A stretch of DNA of 64,000 bases from Larus michahellis (GCF_964199755.1 NC_133897.1:133242125-133306124); one strand, 5' to 3'; positions 23,001 through 37,900 are shown, counted from the first letter of the stretch. Translations and numbers: made by a program. The notes: generated by a model from the letters alone, not told the origin.

Positions 23001-26000
23001 GTCTCGGGGGGGGGGGGGGAACTTGGACCCAGCACTGGGGGGCACATGGGGGACTGCCGAAATGCCCTGAGGAGGTGGAACCAGTACCGTAGTTTGGAGG
23101 AAATGGAAACTGCTGCGCATTTGCCTGCGGGATCCGCGGATTGCTCATGGTTGCTGGTATGCCACCAGTGGCCACCATGCTGGGGGTCATGCTCAAGCCC
23201 TGCCCTCGCATCATCAGTGTCCGCTGCTGCACCTGCTGCTGCTGCTGCATCTGCCGCTGCCGCAGGTGCTGGCTCAGGATCTCCCGCTGCCTCTGCGCCA
23301 GCATCTGCGCGTTGATGGGGCCCTGCAGGGAAAACCACCGCCACCTATCAATAACCACGTCTAAGGCAACCTGACCAGTGGAGGCACCTCCACTGGAGCA
23401 AGCTAGAAGATTCCAGCTCTTTCTTTCCCCCACCACACAACTAACAATAATACTAAATGCAAGAAAATAATCCTATTAATACTTCTGCTGGGAAAGACTT
23501 CCAACAGCGCAAGAGTCAGTAACTGAAATAATACCAGTGTTTAATGTTGCAGTGATTTGTAATTGCAAATAGAGTAGCTCATTAAAGAAATGCATCTTTC
23601 GGAAATGAGAAGCTTGGTTAAAAATGCAGTTATATCGTATCTCTAGCAAACAACCAACCACCTCATGTAAATATGAGACAGACTCTCAGAAATAAAACAG
23701 TAAAATACTTCTTATCATACAGACTGCATTATTTGTACTCAAGCTTTAGAATTTATTGTATGTATTTACCACATGGCATTACAACTGTTTTGAACTGAGG
23801 GGAGAAAGAAGAAAACAAAGTGATTTTTTTAAAAAAAGTACTATTTATCTCACCTGTGTTGGCACTCCAGGTCTCAAAGACAGATTCATATTGGAGACAC
23901 TGCTGATCTGATTTATCAGTGGCTGCCGATTCTAAAGAAAAAAAACCCCATAAGCAACACCAAAACCCAAGGGTTTTAGAAGGAAAACAAGAAAAAGGAA
24001 ATGTTATATACAGAGGTATATATATCAACGTCACAACCAGTTGGTCTGAGGACCTAGTTTTACATATTCAAACAGGGACTAGTTTTCCTGCTCCAGTCCT
24101 ACTATCATTCACAGAATCCTGTTTCTTAAGGAGGTAATACACCATACAAATAACCACTAAGCTGTTTACCAAACATGCTGCCTTTACAGCTCTTGTCCTT
24201 TTTGAGTTTGGCATTGGACTGTTGAGGTTTACTCTGAATTAGAGCCTATCCTGATGTTTGAAGGCAGAAATGATCTTTCCTCCTCCACTAGAAAAGCATT
24301 AATATCTTATTTATAGCACTGTGAACCCGTATATTTAAAAACGAAATAAGAAACAACAACTTAAAGTGATCCTCAAAAGTAGATGAAGGCCATGGACTAA
24401 AAAAGGATGTTGGTATCAGGCAGCAATAAAAGCATTTAGATTGCTGGAATAGTCAAGATATAACAAAGAGAAAAAGACTTATATAACAAAAAGCACCACT
24501 GCAGCCTTGCTTGAAGAATTAGTGAGACCTAGGCTTAAATACTAGGCACATTCTTATAGGCACAGTATTATAGAAATAATAACGGAAAGGTGCAAAAAAA
24601 GACCAAGAAAGAGACTGCGCAAGGTACTGTCTTGGCAAAACTCATTATGGCTAGTGTTTTCAGTTTAAAAAGTGGAACTAGGCTATAATAAAACAGAGTA
24701 CGCCCTTCAGACCCGGTCTGTTTGGAGCAAGCTGACAGTATGTGTGCGTGCGCCTGCGCCAGCGTGCAGCCGGGCACGGAAGGGGACGTACCTGCTGTGC
24801 CTGGAGCCTGTGCTGCAGCTGGAGCCGCAGCTGGTTCGGCTGGTTCTGCACGATGCCGGCGGGCCGCAGGCCGGGCCGGGGCTGCATGCGAAGGGCTGCG
24901 TAGCCCGGGCGCTGCCCCATGGGGTGGAAGCTGGGGTCCTGCATGGGCGCGTAGCTGCCCTGCGCCATCTGAGCCTGCGCCGCGTACTGCTGGGAGAACA
25001 CCGGCGCCTTCTGCTCCATCAGGATGCCGGACTCCTGGCTGGGGAAGGTCTCTGGGTCGACAGCTTGGCTCTGCAGAGAAATGCGAACAACAGGAACAGT
25101 TGGCGGGACGCGGCTTTTCACAGGATTGTACGAGACTAATACAGCCACCCTGCAAAACCAAACTTCCAGGATGTGAATGTTTGTAAACAGAAAATTACAG
25201 ACATTTTCTCTACTTGCATGTAAAACTTAAAACCAAAGAGAACTGCATTTTTGAGTGTCAAAACATATTAATGGAGATGAATTCCTCCTCTCTTTTCTTT
25301 TTATTTTAAAACAAAGACCCACAGTCTTTGTCGTGTTCTTAACATAGCCATTGTATTATCCTGCTAACGAATAAAAACCTGAAATGATAAATGCTCTATC
25401 AAAATCTGTAAATGAAGTGATGCCAGCATATTTTTGCCATTGAATCCGAGATAAATTCAAAGACGTTACAAATGAATAAGGATAAGAAAGTATATTTTTA
25501 TCAGTATCTTCCAACAAAATAATGACTTCAAATAAAGATGCCTGAAACTATTACAGCAGCTAATGTGAACAGACTGCCTAATTCTTTCAGGGCACTTTCA
25601 CACAAACTGATTATCCATTAGCATAAAAAAGCTAACACAATTCTAAACGCCATTCTAGATACTCCCCTAATATTTGCTCTAGCCAGAATAATTTTATAGC
25701 TTATTCCACACTGACCTTGGAAATCAAGTTAATCTAAATTTCAGTGCCTCATGAAAGAAAGACTTTAAGCTCCTATAAAATGTTTGATGGGTATTTTAGA
25801 AAACATGTTCTGAGATGCGACAGTTCCCTTATCTGCAAAACTCTTTAACTGTTTCCATTGAGATATTAATTAAATAGAAATATATGTACCACTTAGTTTG
25901 AAAAAACACACTATTCCTATTTTTTGGTGGTGGTATTCCAAAAGCTATGTAATATTGCATGGAAGTTTCACACTGCAAAACTGAAGTTCACCAATAAATT

Positions 26001-29000
26001 GTATCTCCACCTTAACACCTCACTGAGTTCTGCGTTGTACTAAACAGGCTTGGAGATAGTTTTCTCAGGTTCAAAACAGGATTTCGTTTGTTCTCTTTTG
26101 TATTTAAAACGCAGAGTTAGTTCAGAAGTTATGCTCAGGATGCTGATGAGTGCTGGGAAATGAAATGGGTATTCTAGGCTCCTCTAAGAATATTACATCA
26201 TTATCGAGAAATGTACAGTTGTTTTTGAAAATACAGTTTTGATGCCACAAACATCAAGAACTAACTTTTCCCCAATTTTTTTTTTCATTTTTACCAACTT
26301 TTTTTGCACCACATAAGGCTGAAATGGATGAGAACCAACTGGAAGCCAAAAAAAAAATAACTCGGGGAAAAAAACGGATGGAAAAGAACAGAACAATTTC
26401 ATGCTGCAAAGTCTAGGAAGCATGTTTGTAATTAAAAAAATAAAATAAAATTACAGTTTTAAGTGCTTGGAATGAAATCATCTGCTTCAGGTGAAAGTCG
26501 TCCCTTAACATACATTAATCAACTGAGGGAAAAACTACAAGTGAAATTACACGTTACAGGTTTGCTCATCCAAAAGCTTGCTGCCCCCATGACACAAAGG
26601 TCTTGATCTTGCTCCTCTGCTCCTACGTCTTCGTATTCTTTTTTGCTTCTTTCCTATACCCTGTCGCTGGCTGTGATCTTGCCTTTCCCCCACACAGTTG
26701 TTCCTCTGACCACCAGATAAGCAGAAGCCTGCTAATTTTTTGGCTTTGGTGAGGTTAGTTGCATGAAGCGAAGTGGCTGAGCACAGGTCAGAAGAAGTAG
26801 AGCTCGGTGAGGGTGGCAGGGGAGAGGAAGGAAGACTAAACCTGGGGCTGAAGGAGGCTTTTCAGGCGACACTGAGCCGTTAGATGGACTCCCACCAAAA
26901 TATGTAACTCCATCCTAGCTTGCAAGAAGTGTTTTATAATCCCCTTCTTCAACACACATTTTACCACCTTGACAACATATCCTTTAAACGCAATACCTAA
27001 TACATGCAATGCAATGTCTGGTATACCTGGCTAACTAGTTCTGGTATTCCGAGAGCCCTGTCGATTTCTTCTAAACCATCAAAATTCCTTAATGCCATGT
27101 AAAGCTGATCCAGGAGAGCACCCTCGTCGCTTGGTGACTCTGATGAAGGATGATTACACAAGAGATCATCTGGTGAGCTGCCAAACGGTTGCCTGTGAAA
27201 ACATGAACCCAGCGTTAGTAAACAGCTGCTGAAAAACAAGAAAGAATATCAGAGGATTAGTACTCAAATGGAATTAACAAGTGGAGACAGAAATTATTTT
27301 AATCGCTGCCAATTTTGTTTAGAAAACTATTCTGGGTGAAAGTTATGCTACCCAAAGAAATAACTAAATAGCGTGATTAATGCCTGTCAAGACCCTACAA
27401 GCACGGTGTATCCGGCAAGTAAGCGAGCACACCAAAGGTATGCCCAAGTGCCAATTTCATGCACAGGGTCAACAGAATAGAGAAGTCAGTATAGAATACA
27501 GTCACTGAACACAGGAGGTTAAATAATTTTTTTAAAAACTAATTGTAACTTTGAATTTCAGATGTTAGATTAACTATACTACATATATATATACACACAC
27601 ACAAGTAGAAGAACTCATTTCCATAGACACTCTTCTTAACTGGTTTTCTATCAGACTAAGCAAGCGTAAGAGGTCACAAAGGGGTCCAAGGATTGTCTGA
27701 ACTCGCGCAAACTGAACATCTGGAAGAGCTGGCCAGAAGCATGAGGGAGCAGAGAGAAAAGGACACTCTCCTTTTGTTTGCAGCAAAACACTGCATCAGC
27801 TCAACCTGTCTGACAGAATTGCACACTTGGGTACCAGTTTATGCACTTGGTTATGTGCCTCAGAAGGGTGTCAGCAAGAATTTGGATACTGTCAGGCAGA
27901 GTGTGCTGACTCTATAAATCCTGCCTACCTCACCCCTGAATTTGTATGCAAAGCACGCTCACAGTTACAAAGGCAGAATAAAGGTTTATTCCAAACCCAA
28001 AGGACGAAACTTGCTGAGAAACAAACTAAATCTGAAATAACACCTTATCTGCAGCCAAATGACATATTTTTGTTTTGCAGTTCACACACAAGCCCTACCT
28101 CATGCGCAAGACTACAACAGAAAATATAAAGAGCAAAGCATTCTGCAAGCAAGGGCAGCTACTATATACACATCGTGGCAGAATCTCATCCCAGATAATT
28201 ACTCAGAGGTAACAAAATCCGTCATACATGGAGGGAGGTAACAGCACCGTACGTGCACCCTTTTTACATGTCTGTTTGGAAAAACAAAGAAACATGTTTG
28301 TATATTTAGTTTCCATAATGAGATATATGGTTGCCATGGAAGTCTAATCTCTATGTCAGAGCTAAGCAGAAGGAGAGAGCTGCATCGTCAGGCTATACAC
28401 CTAAAACCCCAAAGGATGGCAAGCAGGAAAACTAACAAAAACATATTCTTTTTAATTAGCTCTCGGACTGCAAAAAACAAAAATAAGGATATATATATGA
28501 CGTACCTTTAAAACACCGCAAAGTATTAATCTCATATATAGGCAAGTTTCTATAACCCTCACAAATGGAATTACAAATCAGTAAAAGGGAAGAGCAGAAA
28601 AAAAAATTCTTTGAATCAAATTACTTGCAAACTTCAAAGATATCTTATAAGAAGGGATCTATCATCTGCAAAAATAATCAATAGGGCTAGCCAAAAAACC
28701 TCACTAAAATTGTAAATGGGCATGAATACATATGGTACGAAAAAGTTTAAAACATTTGTCTAATTCTCTATACTAAAGAATGACAATTACTTTGTTTTTT
28801 TCCCCATTTTGTTTCTATAACACAATGATAATGTTATTCTTTTCTCTAAAAATGTAATACTCACTATGATAATGACATTATAAAAATACAAATCCCAGGG
28901 ATTAATAAAATAAGAAATGGCAGCACCAAACAATTCACCATTTCTGTTTGGGTGTAAATGACTGAAATGTGATTACTTTCAGATGCACTGCAATGGGAAT

Positions 29001-32000
29001 TTTTTCACCATCTTCAGCTACAAGGAAATTATGAGAAACGCAAAGGTAACAAAATGGAAGAAATATCTGCCTGGCTTGCTCATCAAACATGGCTCTGTAT
29101 TTTATTTTACGGTGTCATTTTTTTAAATGAAAAATTAAGTTGTGCAAACAGTGCTTTTGGCATATGGGCACCCTAACTGGAGGGGAATTAGCACCAGGAA
29201 ACATCTTGAAAAGCATAAAAAAGTTAGGAAAGTAACGGAGAAAATGCCACACTTAAATTTACAGATAATATTTTTGGACATCCTTTCATAATGAAAATTA
29301 AGAGAATGTAGTCAGAAGATTATTCTTTCTTCAAACACACTTTTTTTCAACTGCTTCCTCTCATTATCTTTTCAGCACTCCTCCCATTTACTTCTGAAAA
29401 ATATCCCAACTCATGCAATTCAAAATATTTCAACATTTATCCTTTATCTGTCCATTTTGTATCACTTATTCAATCCGTAAATATGTCTAGTTTCTCTAAT
29501 TTAAGCAACAAACTTTTTGGAGAAGACGTGCCTTTTTTAAAAAAAGTGTAAATTGCTTTTCATATTTATGGCATTCTTAAAAAGTCTTAATGATGAAAAA
29601 AGTTACTATATTACATATGAGTTAATAGCTTGTGATCGACCGTTGGTTCTGGATACCAGAGAAGGAGCTAACTTTAGGGAAGAGGCAGGTCTGTTTGACT
29701 TCCATCTTTCCTTCCTCGCTTTTACGGAATTTAGGTCAATTAAAAAACCCCAAACAAAACAGAAATTAACGATGTCCTGCACTACTTAAAACAGTACCTC
29801 GTTGCAGAAAAAGACAGCTATAATTACAAAGGCTCTAGCATTTTCCCACATTTAGTGTTAAGTATAATTGTTAACAGTTAAAACCAGCAAACCCAGACAG
29901 AATCATGCCCATGTTAATGCTCGAGAGGTGAAAACGATGCAATTACCCAAAGCACTGGCAGCGTTCACTGTGACACAGAACTTCCAATGCTTCCAACACA
30001 TTAAATGGCAAAGAGAGCATTTATAAGTATTACTGGAACATGCATAAATTTCAGGAGCATAAAATACCACAAGCATTAAATTGATGTATATTTGGTGAAT
30101 ATTTGATGTAGAACTTTGTTTCCATGAGGTGTATAAAACACAGGCCTGTAAAATGTCTCCAGGTTTTGATGCAACAGTAAGACTCACCTGTTTTGATTAC
30201 CAAAAGTTGCCTGATCTATAGGCAAGATGCTGTCTGGCCACGGTGCAGTCTGATTTGGAGGTGCCTGTTGTTGGCTATACTGAGGTCCTCCTATGTTCAT
30301 CTCCAACTCGGATGGCCCTAATAAAGGAAAAATAACCACGTAACTTTTGTGAAAAACATCTACTTTCCTGTTACTTCTTTTCATTGACTACTCATTATCT
30401 ATTTACGGTAAAAGCAAACAAAATCATTAAGACTTCAGTAACGTTACACTTAAAAGCGTCGTGATTTTTTTGGTTAAAAACTGCTTTTAAAATTTGAGAA
30501 AACAACATGAGAACTCTGAAAGCGGTTCAAAACCATAAAACAGCAGATATGACATCAGAGATTCAAAAAGTTAGTAAGATAAGCATAAGAAAAGGACAGC
30601 ATATAGAGTAAATATCCTAATGTATTTGCTTTAAAAGTGACCAAGAACCATGATAAGGTTCCCAGCATTTCCTCTTAAAAAACTGCCCAGTCTTTAATAA
30701 ACAAGAGCATCTTCCTATCCTTTTTCTTTGGCCGCACCACTGTGGAGCGACAGAGTAGCAGGAATTGTTCATTTCAATATATGCGTTGAAAGTTAGTGTT
30801 TTCCACACCCTCCTTCCCGCTTCCAAAGGAAACTTTTCACTGCGGAATATGGTTCGCATCAAATCTATAATTGAAGTGAGTCTTTTTTTTTTTTTTTTTT
30901 CTTTTTTTTTCTGCTTCATCTTTCAACAATCCAACGCATGCCACAAAGCACGACTTCACAGGCGCCCTGACTTACCCATATTCATGACCTGAGATGGAAG
31001 CATCTGCCTTGGGCCAGGCTGGTTGCTGGGTCTCAAGGGGATGCTGGCCGTGGGGTTGCGGATCATGCCCGCTTGCACCGGCCGGTTCATGGCACTAGCT
31101 GTGGGGGCGCAGGTCACCCTCACAGCAGGAGCCTGGCTTCCCCAGTCTCCAGATGTCATGGCAGGCCGAGGGGCATTGCCACCGATCATTCCTGCACAAA
31201 AACCAAACAGACTTAGGTGCTGACACATGCTTCAGAACAGCTTCGGCATTACAAATGCCTGATGAGTTGCGTTTTTTAGCGACGAAAATGCAGTAGTTTC
31301 ACTCAGAGCACACTGTACCACAACTGTCTGTCCAGATGTGCAAAGCTACAGAATGATGCCTTACGCTGCTTAGTCAAGGGGCTGGAGATTATTATACATT
31401 TTACATGAGGAAGATCCTTTTATCATTTCCGAAACGCTGTTCAGAGTAAGCGTTCCCACATGTAGTCTGCGACAGGTGCCGAGGGTGTGTGGATAGCCCT
31501 AACTTCCTTCCTCAGGAAATGAATCACGTTTGCTGATGTGTGTGTCAGTGCTTTACTTTCCAAGCGCTAAGTGAGAATGAAGACTTGAGTAACAACATGT
31601 TATCGCTACACACGCTTACAAAATGAGGAGGACTGCATTTAAATCCGCATTCTGCAAACATATCTCCTTTAATTTGGAACCGAGAGCCTTCTTAGCTTCA
31701 AGGCTCACCCAGACAATCTCAAACCAATATACGGTGCAGGGAAATTACTCACAGGAACTTTCCGATAGATGCTGAAGTTCATTACCGTTATTTTAGGGGA
31801 AGTCCTCCTACATCTACTGTAAACAACTGGTACAGTTTATTTACACTTGGAATATATAGAGTACTACGTTCTGACAGTAGCCAAAAAAACCCAACCAAAC
31901 CCCAACACAAAAACCCCCCAAACCCAAAGATACGCATTCACAGCATTTATATGTTTCAATTTTATACAGTCAAGAGCAGATAAAACACTGATTTCAGATT

Positions 32001-34927
32001 GGACTAGTGGTCTCTCCAGTTGCATTTTGCAACATCCTCAAATGAATACTAAAAGCCACACAAATAATTATTACTCGTCAGTTCAATTATTTGTTGATAT
32101 ATAACCAAGGAGAAAAACCCTCTGAAGAGGGTCATTGTTTCAGCTGCTGTACAAAATTTGCTTCGGTGTTACATCCTCAGGTTTGTTCTATTTGTGTACA
32201 TATTCTATCAGCTGAAATATGTAGTGTGCTAGAGCAAATGGCAGGAACACAGATAATACTCTAACTTGTATACATAAGATGAACAACATCCTCTAATATG
32301 TATACAGAACATGAAAGTAATAGGACACTTGAAAGACTACAAGTTGACCTCTAAACTGCTTAAATAGCATATTTCAGTGTCTGGCAGCATGTCTTTTTTA
32401 ATACTGTTGCAAACTAAACATAAAATTTTCACAGTTCATTTTGAAAGGACTTACAATACCCATTTATTTACTCGCTCAGAGTTCTTAGCAGTTGTTGCAC
32501 ACTTGGACAGTCTCAGACCATGTACTAGTTGAAGTAAGTCAATCAGCCAGACTTTTCTTGCGAACCCCCCCTGTAGTATGTGTCTTTGTACAATATTATG
32601 GCAACATGAAGAAATCAGTGCACCACAGTTCAGGCATAATCCATGACAAGAGGTAATACCACCACAACATCTGATGGTTCTCAAAATGTTTATGTTTCAG
32701 AAAATTATGAATACACTAGCCATTTCTTTAATTTAAAATGAGAACTAAGGACAATAAATAAAGGATAACTAAAGGCAAAACCAAGGTCTGCCGAGATACA
32801 TATCATGAGGGCAACAGTATTGCCCACTATTTTGTTAGAAAGATGCTTTGAGACAAGCGGTTAATGTATTTCTTTTCTGAAGCAGAAAAGATTGTTACCC
32901 AGGATTGTAACACATCTCACATCTGAGCCTCAGGTGAATCTGGAACGTATATGTGAACAGACTCTAATTGCCAATACACTGTGTTCATCTAGAAGTTTTC
33001 AGGTAGGTGAAAAGCAGTGCATAAAGAGCAGAACTAAAAATATGCAGAAACAAATTCAAAATAAATATGCCAATACGTAACAGCCCATGAAACATGATTT
33101 TTTCCAGACTATTTGGAAAGTACTTATAATAACCTGCACTTGTAATAACTCCAACATTAAGTTACACATGCTATAGGCTGTTCCTCAAGTATATTAAATA
33201 AAAAAAGGAAAGTCATCTTACCTGTGCTACTGTTGCCTAAAGTTCCTTGATTTCCGATCATCCCTTCATTCCTGCCCATCAGTCCCGGCTGAGGTATCAC
33301 CGAATAGGGGCTACTCGTTCTTATGGGTGGGAAAGTTCCTGCACCTGTTGGGTTCTGCAGCGTGATGTCAAGTGGTAAATTCTGGTTTGGTAATAACCTG
33401 CCCAGTTGCCCTGCTCGTGGGTTATTAAAAGCTAGACAGGAGGAGCAAAGAAAAAAAGCAAAGTTACAAGAATGGAAACTTTACTTGTTGAAAAAAAAAA
33501 AAAAAAAGAAGAACCCAAACACACTTTAAGCTCTTGGGCTGAGCTATTTAATGCTGCATAATTTACCCACTCCCTATCTGTCTGAGAAACATCCCTTCTT
33601 GACATTTTTATGTAAATTTCAAAATGGAACATTCTGACACTAAAACAGATATGACTTATATTTTTAAAACTTTAAATGATGCAATTTAACTGACAGAAGA
33701 GCCACTACAGCAAAATATACCACTATGTGATGTGCATACTACTGCCAATTAATCTTATACCTAGTAGGACTGTAATTGCATGCAGATGTCATCCTGAGGC
33801 AGATTGTTAAGAATTACCTCAGTTTTGAAAGTTTTCCAGCATAAGCTGTGCCCCTGAAGAAGTTACCAAAATTAAGGACAGAATGAGGCTATATCAGCTC
33901 CTGTAGCACCATTTCAACATCTCCCTCAATTTTGTTTTTTTACATTTTTCTGTCATTAATAAAAATAAGTACTTCCATGATTCAGCAACAACAAATAAGC
34001 AGTCCAGAATTAGAGCTGTGCCACCATAATATTCTGGTAAACAGAACCACGTTTGATGGTTACTGTCACCTTTATATAATTATCTTCTTCTCTTGAGGTG
34101 TTTTGTGCTCTTAAAATCAGCCTCTACAAAGGAAACTGCAGACTGTCTCAGAAAAGTGAGCAAACATCTGGCTCAGCTGGTTCCAGTGCATGAAAGCATC
34201 TCCTGTGTGCACAACTATTTCTCAGACATGAATCAAACACTGACCTTGTGCCTGTGATTCCATTTCCAATCATACCAGTAAAATACATACAAATAAATTA
34301 ACCATTTTTCTGAAATTATTATTTGCGATACTTCTGTATAGCTTCCTCTAGGAGAGTCTCTGATATAACAGCATCCTTAAAGTGACTTCTGCATTTTTAT
34401 ATTCACCAAATTACAAAGAAGTTAAAGAATTTCTTCCTTATTTTAGATCAAAGTAGTGATACTTTTGAATTTGAGAACTTAGATGAAGTTTATTAACAGA
34501 AACATCTTATTACAAAGGTCTCTGACTTTTCTTCTTATTAAGTAAGATTATTTCTTCTTCATAAGTAAGTGACCTTAATAATAGTCACTTAATAATTAAT
34601 AAAATGACCTTCCCAAGCTTAGGGGCATCATAAAGTCTATGGATTGAACCAAAACCAAACTTCAGTGACAGTTCCAGAGCAGTTTGCCCCAGAAGTCTGA
34701 AGAATCACACAGGTGAATAAGTTGTTATAGGAGTAGCTTTGCCAGCACTCACTGATCCTACAAAAAGGAAAGCTGTAAATGCAGCACAAAATAGCAACAC
34801 AGCTGATGAGATGTGATGGTGCTCGAATCACACGTTCTGCTCTTGGTCAGGATGGGACTGAAGGAGCCTCCCTGTCCCCCACGCAACAAACTCTAGCAAT
34901 TTGACAAATCTACCAGCTTTCAAGTCT

Positions 34928-34958
<31 letters not shown>

Positions 34959-37900
34959 TTAACAGATAACAATATTTTATGTGTTTTCACATAAAACCTG
35001 TAAAATGAAAGCTGGTTATTTCTTCAGGAAAAAAATATTAAAAAAACCCCAAACCTCTTTTGAAATTGTCTGTGATTTGACATTCATTCTCCATTGGTTT
35101 TCTGTGAGCATATGAGAAGCCACACACTATTTCTGTGCACTTGTTACCTGTGTGCGCTTCTCCTGAGAACAAGGCAGAAGTTCCCTAGGGGAATCAGGCA
35201 CAGACACAAGACTGAGCTGGGGGCAAAAGTTTTAGGGTTTTAATTTACATGGGAAACAGGACGCTGCTTTTACAGAACTGCTGCTAATCACCAGGATGCT
35301 CTCATTTACAATCATACTGTTACTGTACTGCCAGTAGCTTTGAAAGCAGATTTAAAGCCAGGTTAACCCTGGAAAGCTAAAAGGCTCTAGTGGAAGGAAC
35401 CAACAGACCTTGCTTCAGAAAGGATATGCTGAAGATTTCAGATGCACAGAGATTTCCTTCTGACTTATGTGCTGCTGCTGTGAGTACCCCCATACTTACA
35501 AAAATGAGTACGTTAAATCCAAGCACCTTTCTATGAGCAGCATTGATAAAAAATGATAACTTAAGGATCTGTAGTGGTTTTAATAGGCATTTAAACATCA
35601 ATATTATTAATATTAATATTTATTTAAGCATTTATACGTAATAATTTGAGTTCATGTAAAAGTGGCATGGTGTTATTTTAATATCATTAGAATGGCTAAA
35701 AACATTATCTAAGCCCTACGGTTTATAAAAAAAAACCACCAATGGACATTTAAGGAAGTAAACAGACGTTGCCATCTTAGCCAACAGGAGAAAAAAATGA
35801 AGCAGTAGCTTTTTATGCTATTTTCTTCAACATTCGTAGCTGATATCTGGGAGGATATGAGAGCAAGGACTGCTGTCTTGCTCACTTTCCATTATTCTAT
35901 GGTGGTAGACCAACATTTCAACGCTGATTTGTGAGTTAATTAATAAAGTTAAGGAACACTGTCAGCTGGAAGTGACTCAATTAAAAGCCACAATTTCAAA
36001 TTAAACTTGGCCATTCCTCTTAATCATAGGTCTTTCTATTAATCTTGTGGTTTTAGAAGACGACTCTCCTTCACGCCTAGAAAAACCTCTCTCGTCCTTT
36101 TTACTGAACGAGCTGCTGGAAAGAAGCGATCTGCATCACAACAACATGCGCGTGCTTCTCCATCCCAAAGCCATGGATGCCAACAGCAGCATCACCTATA
36201 ACCCCAGCAGGGGACGTTTCGTTTATTTTGAGGGTACCCCTTAAAACTCCTCAGAGGGCAGGGACTTCCAGGGCGCTGAGTGAAATTAGACAGAACCGCC
36301 ACATCTGTTTCAAAACGGGGCGACCGCAGATGGCGCTATGTCATCACACAAGACCAGAGCAGGACCAGGAGCTGCCCAGTTCCTCCCCGGCGACCCAGGG
36401 GTACCACCACCACCACTGCCGCCGCTGCTTTGGGGGTTCGCAAGCTCTGCCAACAACGCGCGCGGAAAGGCGGACTCACTGCTCTGTGAAATCCTCATTG
36501 CTGGTTTCTGGGTGGCCACAGCCGCGCCAGGGCTGCTGTCACTGGTGAGCTGCATGAGGTCATTGATGATGGCTTGCTTGTCGACCGAACCCGCTGGCGC
36601 GCCTGGGCGGCTTTCTGGGAAAAGCTGCGGTAACTGGCTGTTCTGCAGGTCATCCAGAATCTCCTCCAAGTTGTCCAATTCACTGCCTGGCTGCAATAGA
36701 AAAAAAAACCAAACACAAACCCACAGTACAGGTCGCCGCTCGCCTGCTGTCGGCGTCCTGCTCGTGCCGAGCCAGGCAGCCCCCAACCGTTACGCCCGCA
36801 CCGGCTTCGGATGCTTCCTGCAAGAAGCCTGATGTGGAGGAAGCTCACAAAGTTGCTGAAAGGGGACTGTGCAGGCTCCCCAGGGCCCCTCTGCCTCGCA
36901 CTGGGGGAGCCCAATGTGGCACTGGCATCCCTTCAAAACCCTGGCATCGGGACATACAAATCCACAGGATCCGTACGTCGGGCAAAGGGGAGATTCTCCC
37001 TGTGAACTCTGTGATTGGTGCAGACAGCAGGGATAATTTGGCAGGGGAAGAGATCCCACAGTGATGAAGATGGGGGCTGATATAGGTATAACCTATATTC
37101 CTTTCAGCAGAGTCATATTTCTAGTCTCTTTATGACTTGATTAAAAGCATACAACGGAAAAGTTGCTTCATGGCTAAAACAATTCCCCATATGCGTTTTA
37201 TTTGTTACATTCAAAACCTTAACACTGATTAACTCTATAGAAGTTCACTGGCAAGAAATATAGATTTCAATGAAGTTCTATAAATTAAAACCTGTCAACT
37301 AGTTACTAGATTTAGGAAATTATTTTGCTCACAAGTTCCCAAATCACTGAAAATAACTTCTCTACGGTAAGAAAAAAAAGAGAAATCTAGTTACATTCAA
37401 TTCAGTAGAAAATCATCATGAAATAAAGATGTGAAAAAAATTAAGTTCATCCTCTACTAACTGACCCGCATGTTTTTCTTAAAAGTGTTGATTTTCACCA
37501 GTATTTTTTTTTGGTCAGCTTCTCTGCCTATAAACCCTCAGAAGTAAAATCTTTTTCTGTCTGAAATTTGGAAATTATTACAAGTATATGCTCCAGTCCT
37601 AAGCTTTTAGACAGGGTAAAACTCTTTCGGCTAATAATTACCAACAGGCAGTCCAGTTTCAGTTACCACCAAGGTGCACGGGAAACATTTCATGACAGCA
37701 TTTATAAAGAAAACCTACTCAAAATCAGCGCCTTCATTAGGAAATGTGCAATGACGCAAGAGAGGCAGAGAGTGAGCAGCCAGCCGTGAAGGATGGGGAA
37801 CCGAGAAATACCACCACGAACATGCACAAAACTGAAATACAATTCTTCCTGTTCTTTTTTGTCCTACCGCCACATTGTGAACTTGTTATTTATTGAGCAA

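Larger units (their letters stand above)
21176..23087 (-). other. NCOA2: NCOA2 intron (1,912 bp with the proximal donor)
   Basis: The intron runs from the weak donor GTACTG to TTTTCTTCAG. It contains, in transcript order, the possible exon extension 23087-22899, a 13-nt C run (23007-23019), an inverted repeat at 22715-22774 and a CR1 fragment at 22155-22423. Confidence 0.8.

Noticed and set aside
22711..23436. A 241-codon minus-strand ORF as a separate protein
   Set aside because: Its middle is NCOA2 exon 23088-23322. The start lies in the upstream intron before a good acceptor. Only the part to 22899 has paralogue similarity, and it is treated as a possible exon extension instead.
24672..25186. 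Several 150-codon ORFs on both strands
   Set aside because: They are shadow frames of the GC-rich NCOA2 exon 24792-25070. Only the frame reading SQAVDPE...LQAQQ matches the gene.
36310..36479. Extension of the NCOA2 exon past 36480 (open frame [10 protein letters not shown]...)
   Set aside because: The frame remains open, but a strong GTGAGT donor at 36479 and exact joining to TFNNPRAG at 33431 fit the known protein. The extra stretch has no counterpart in NCOA2 that I recall.
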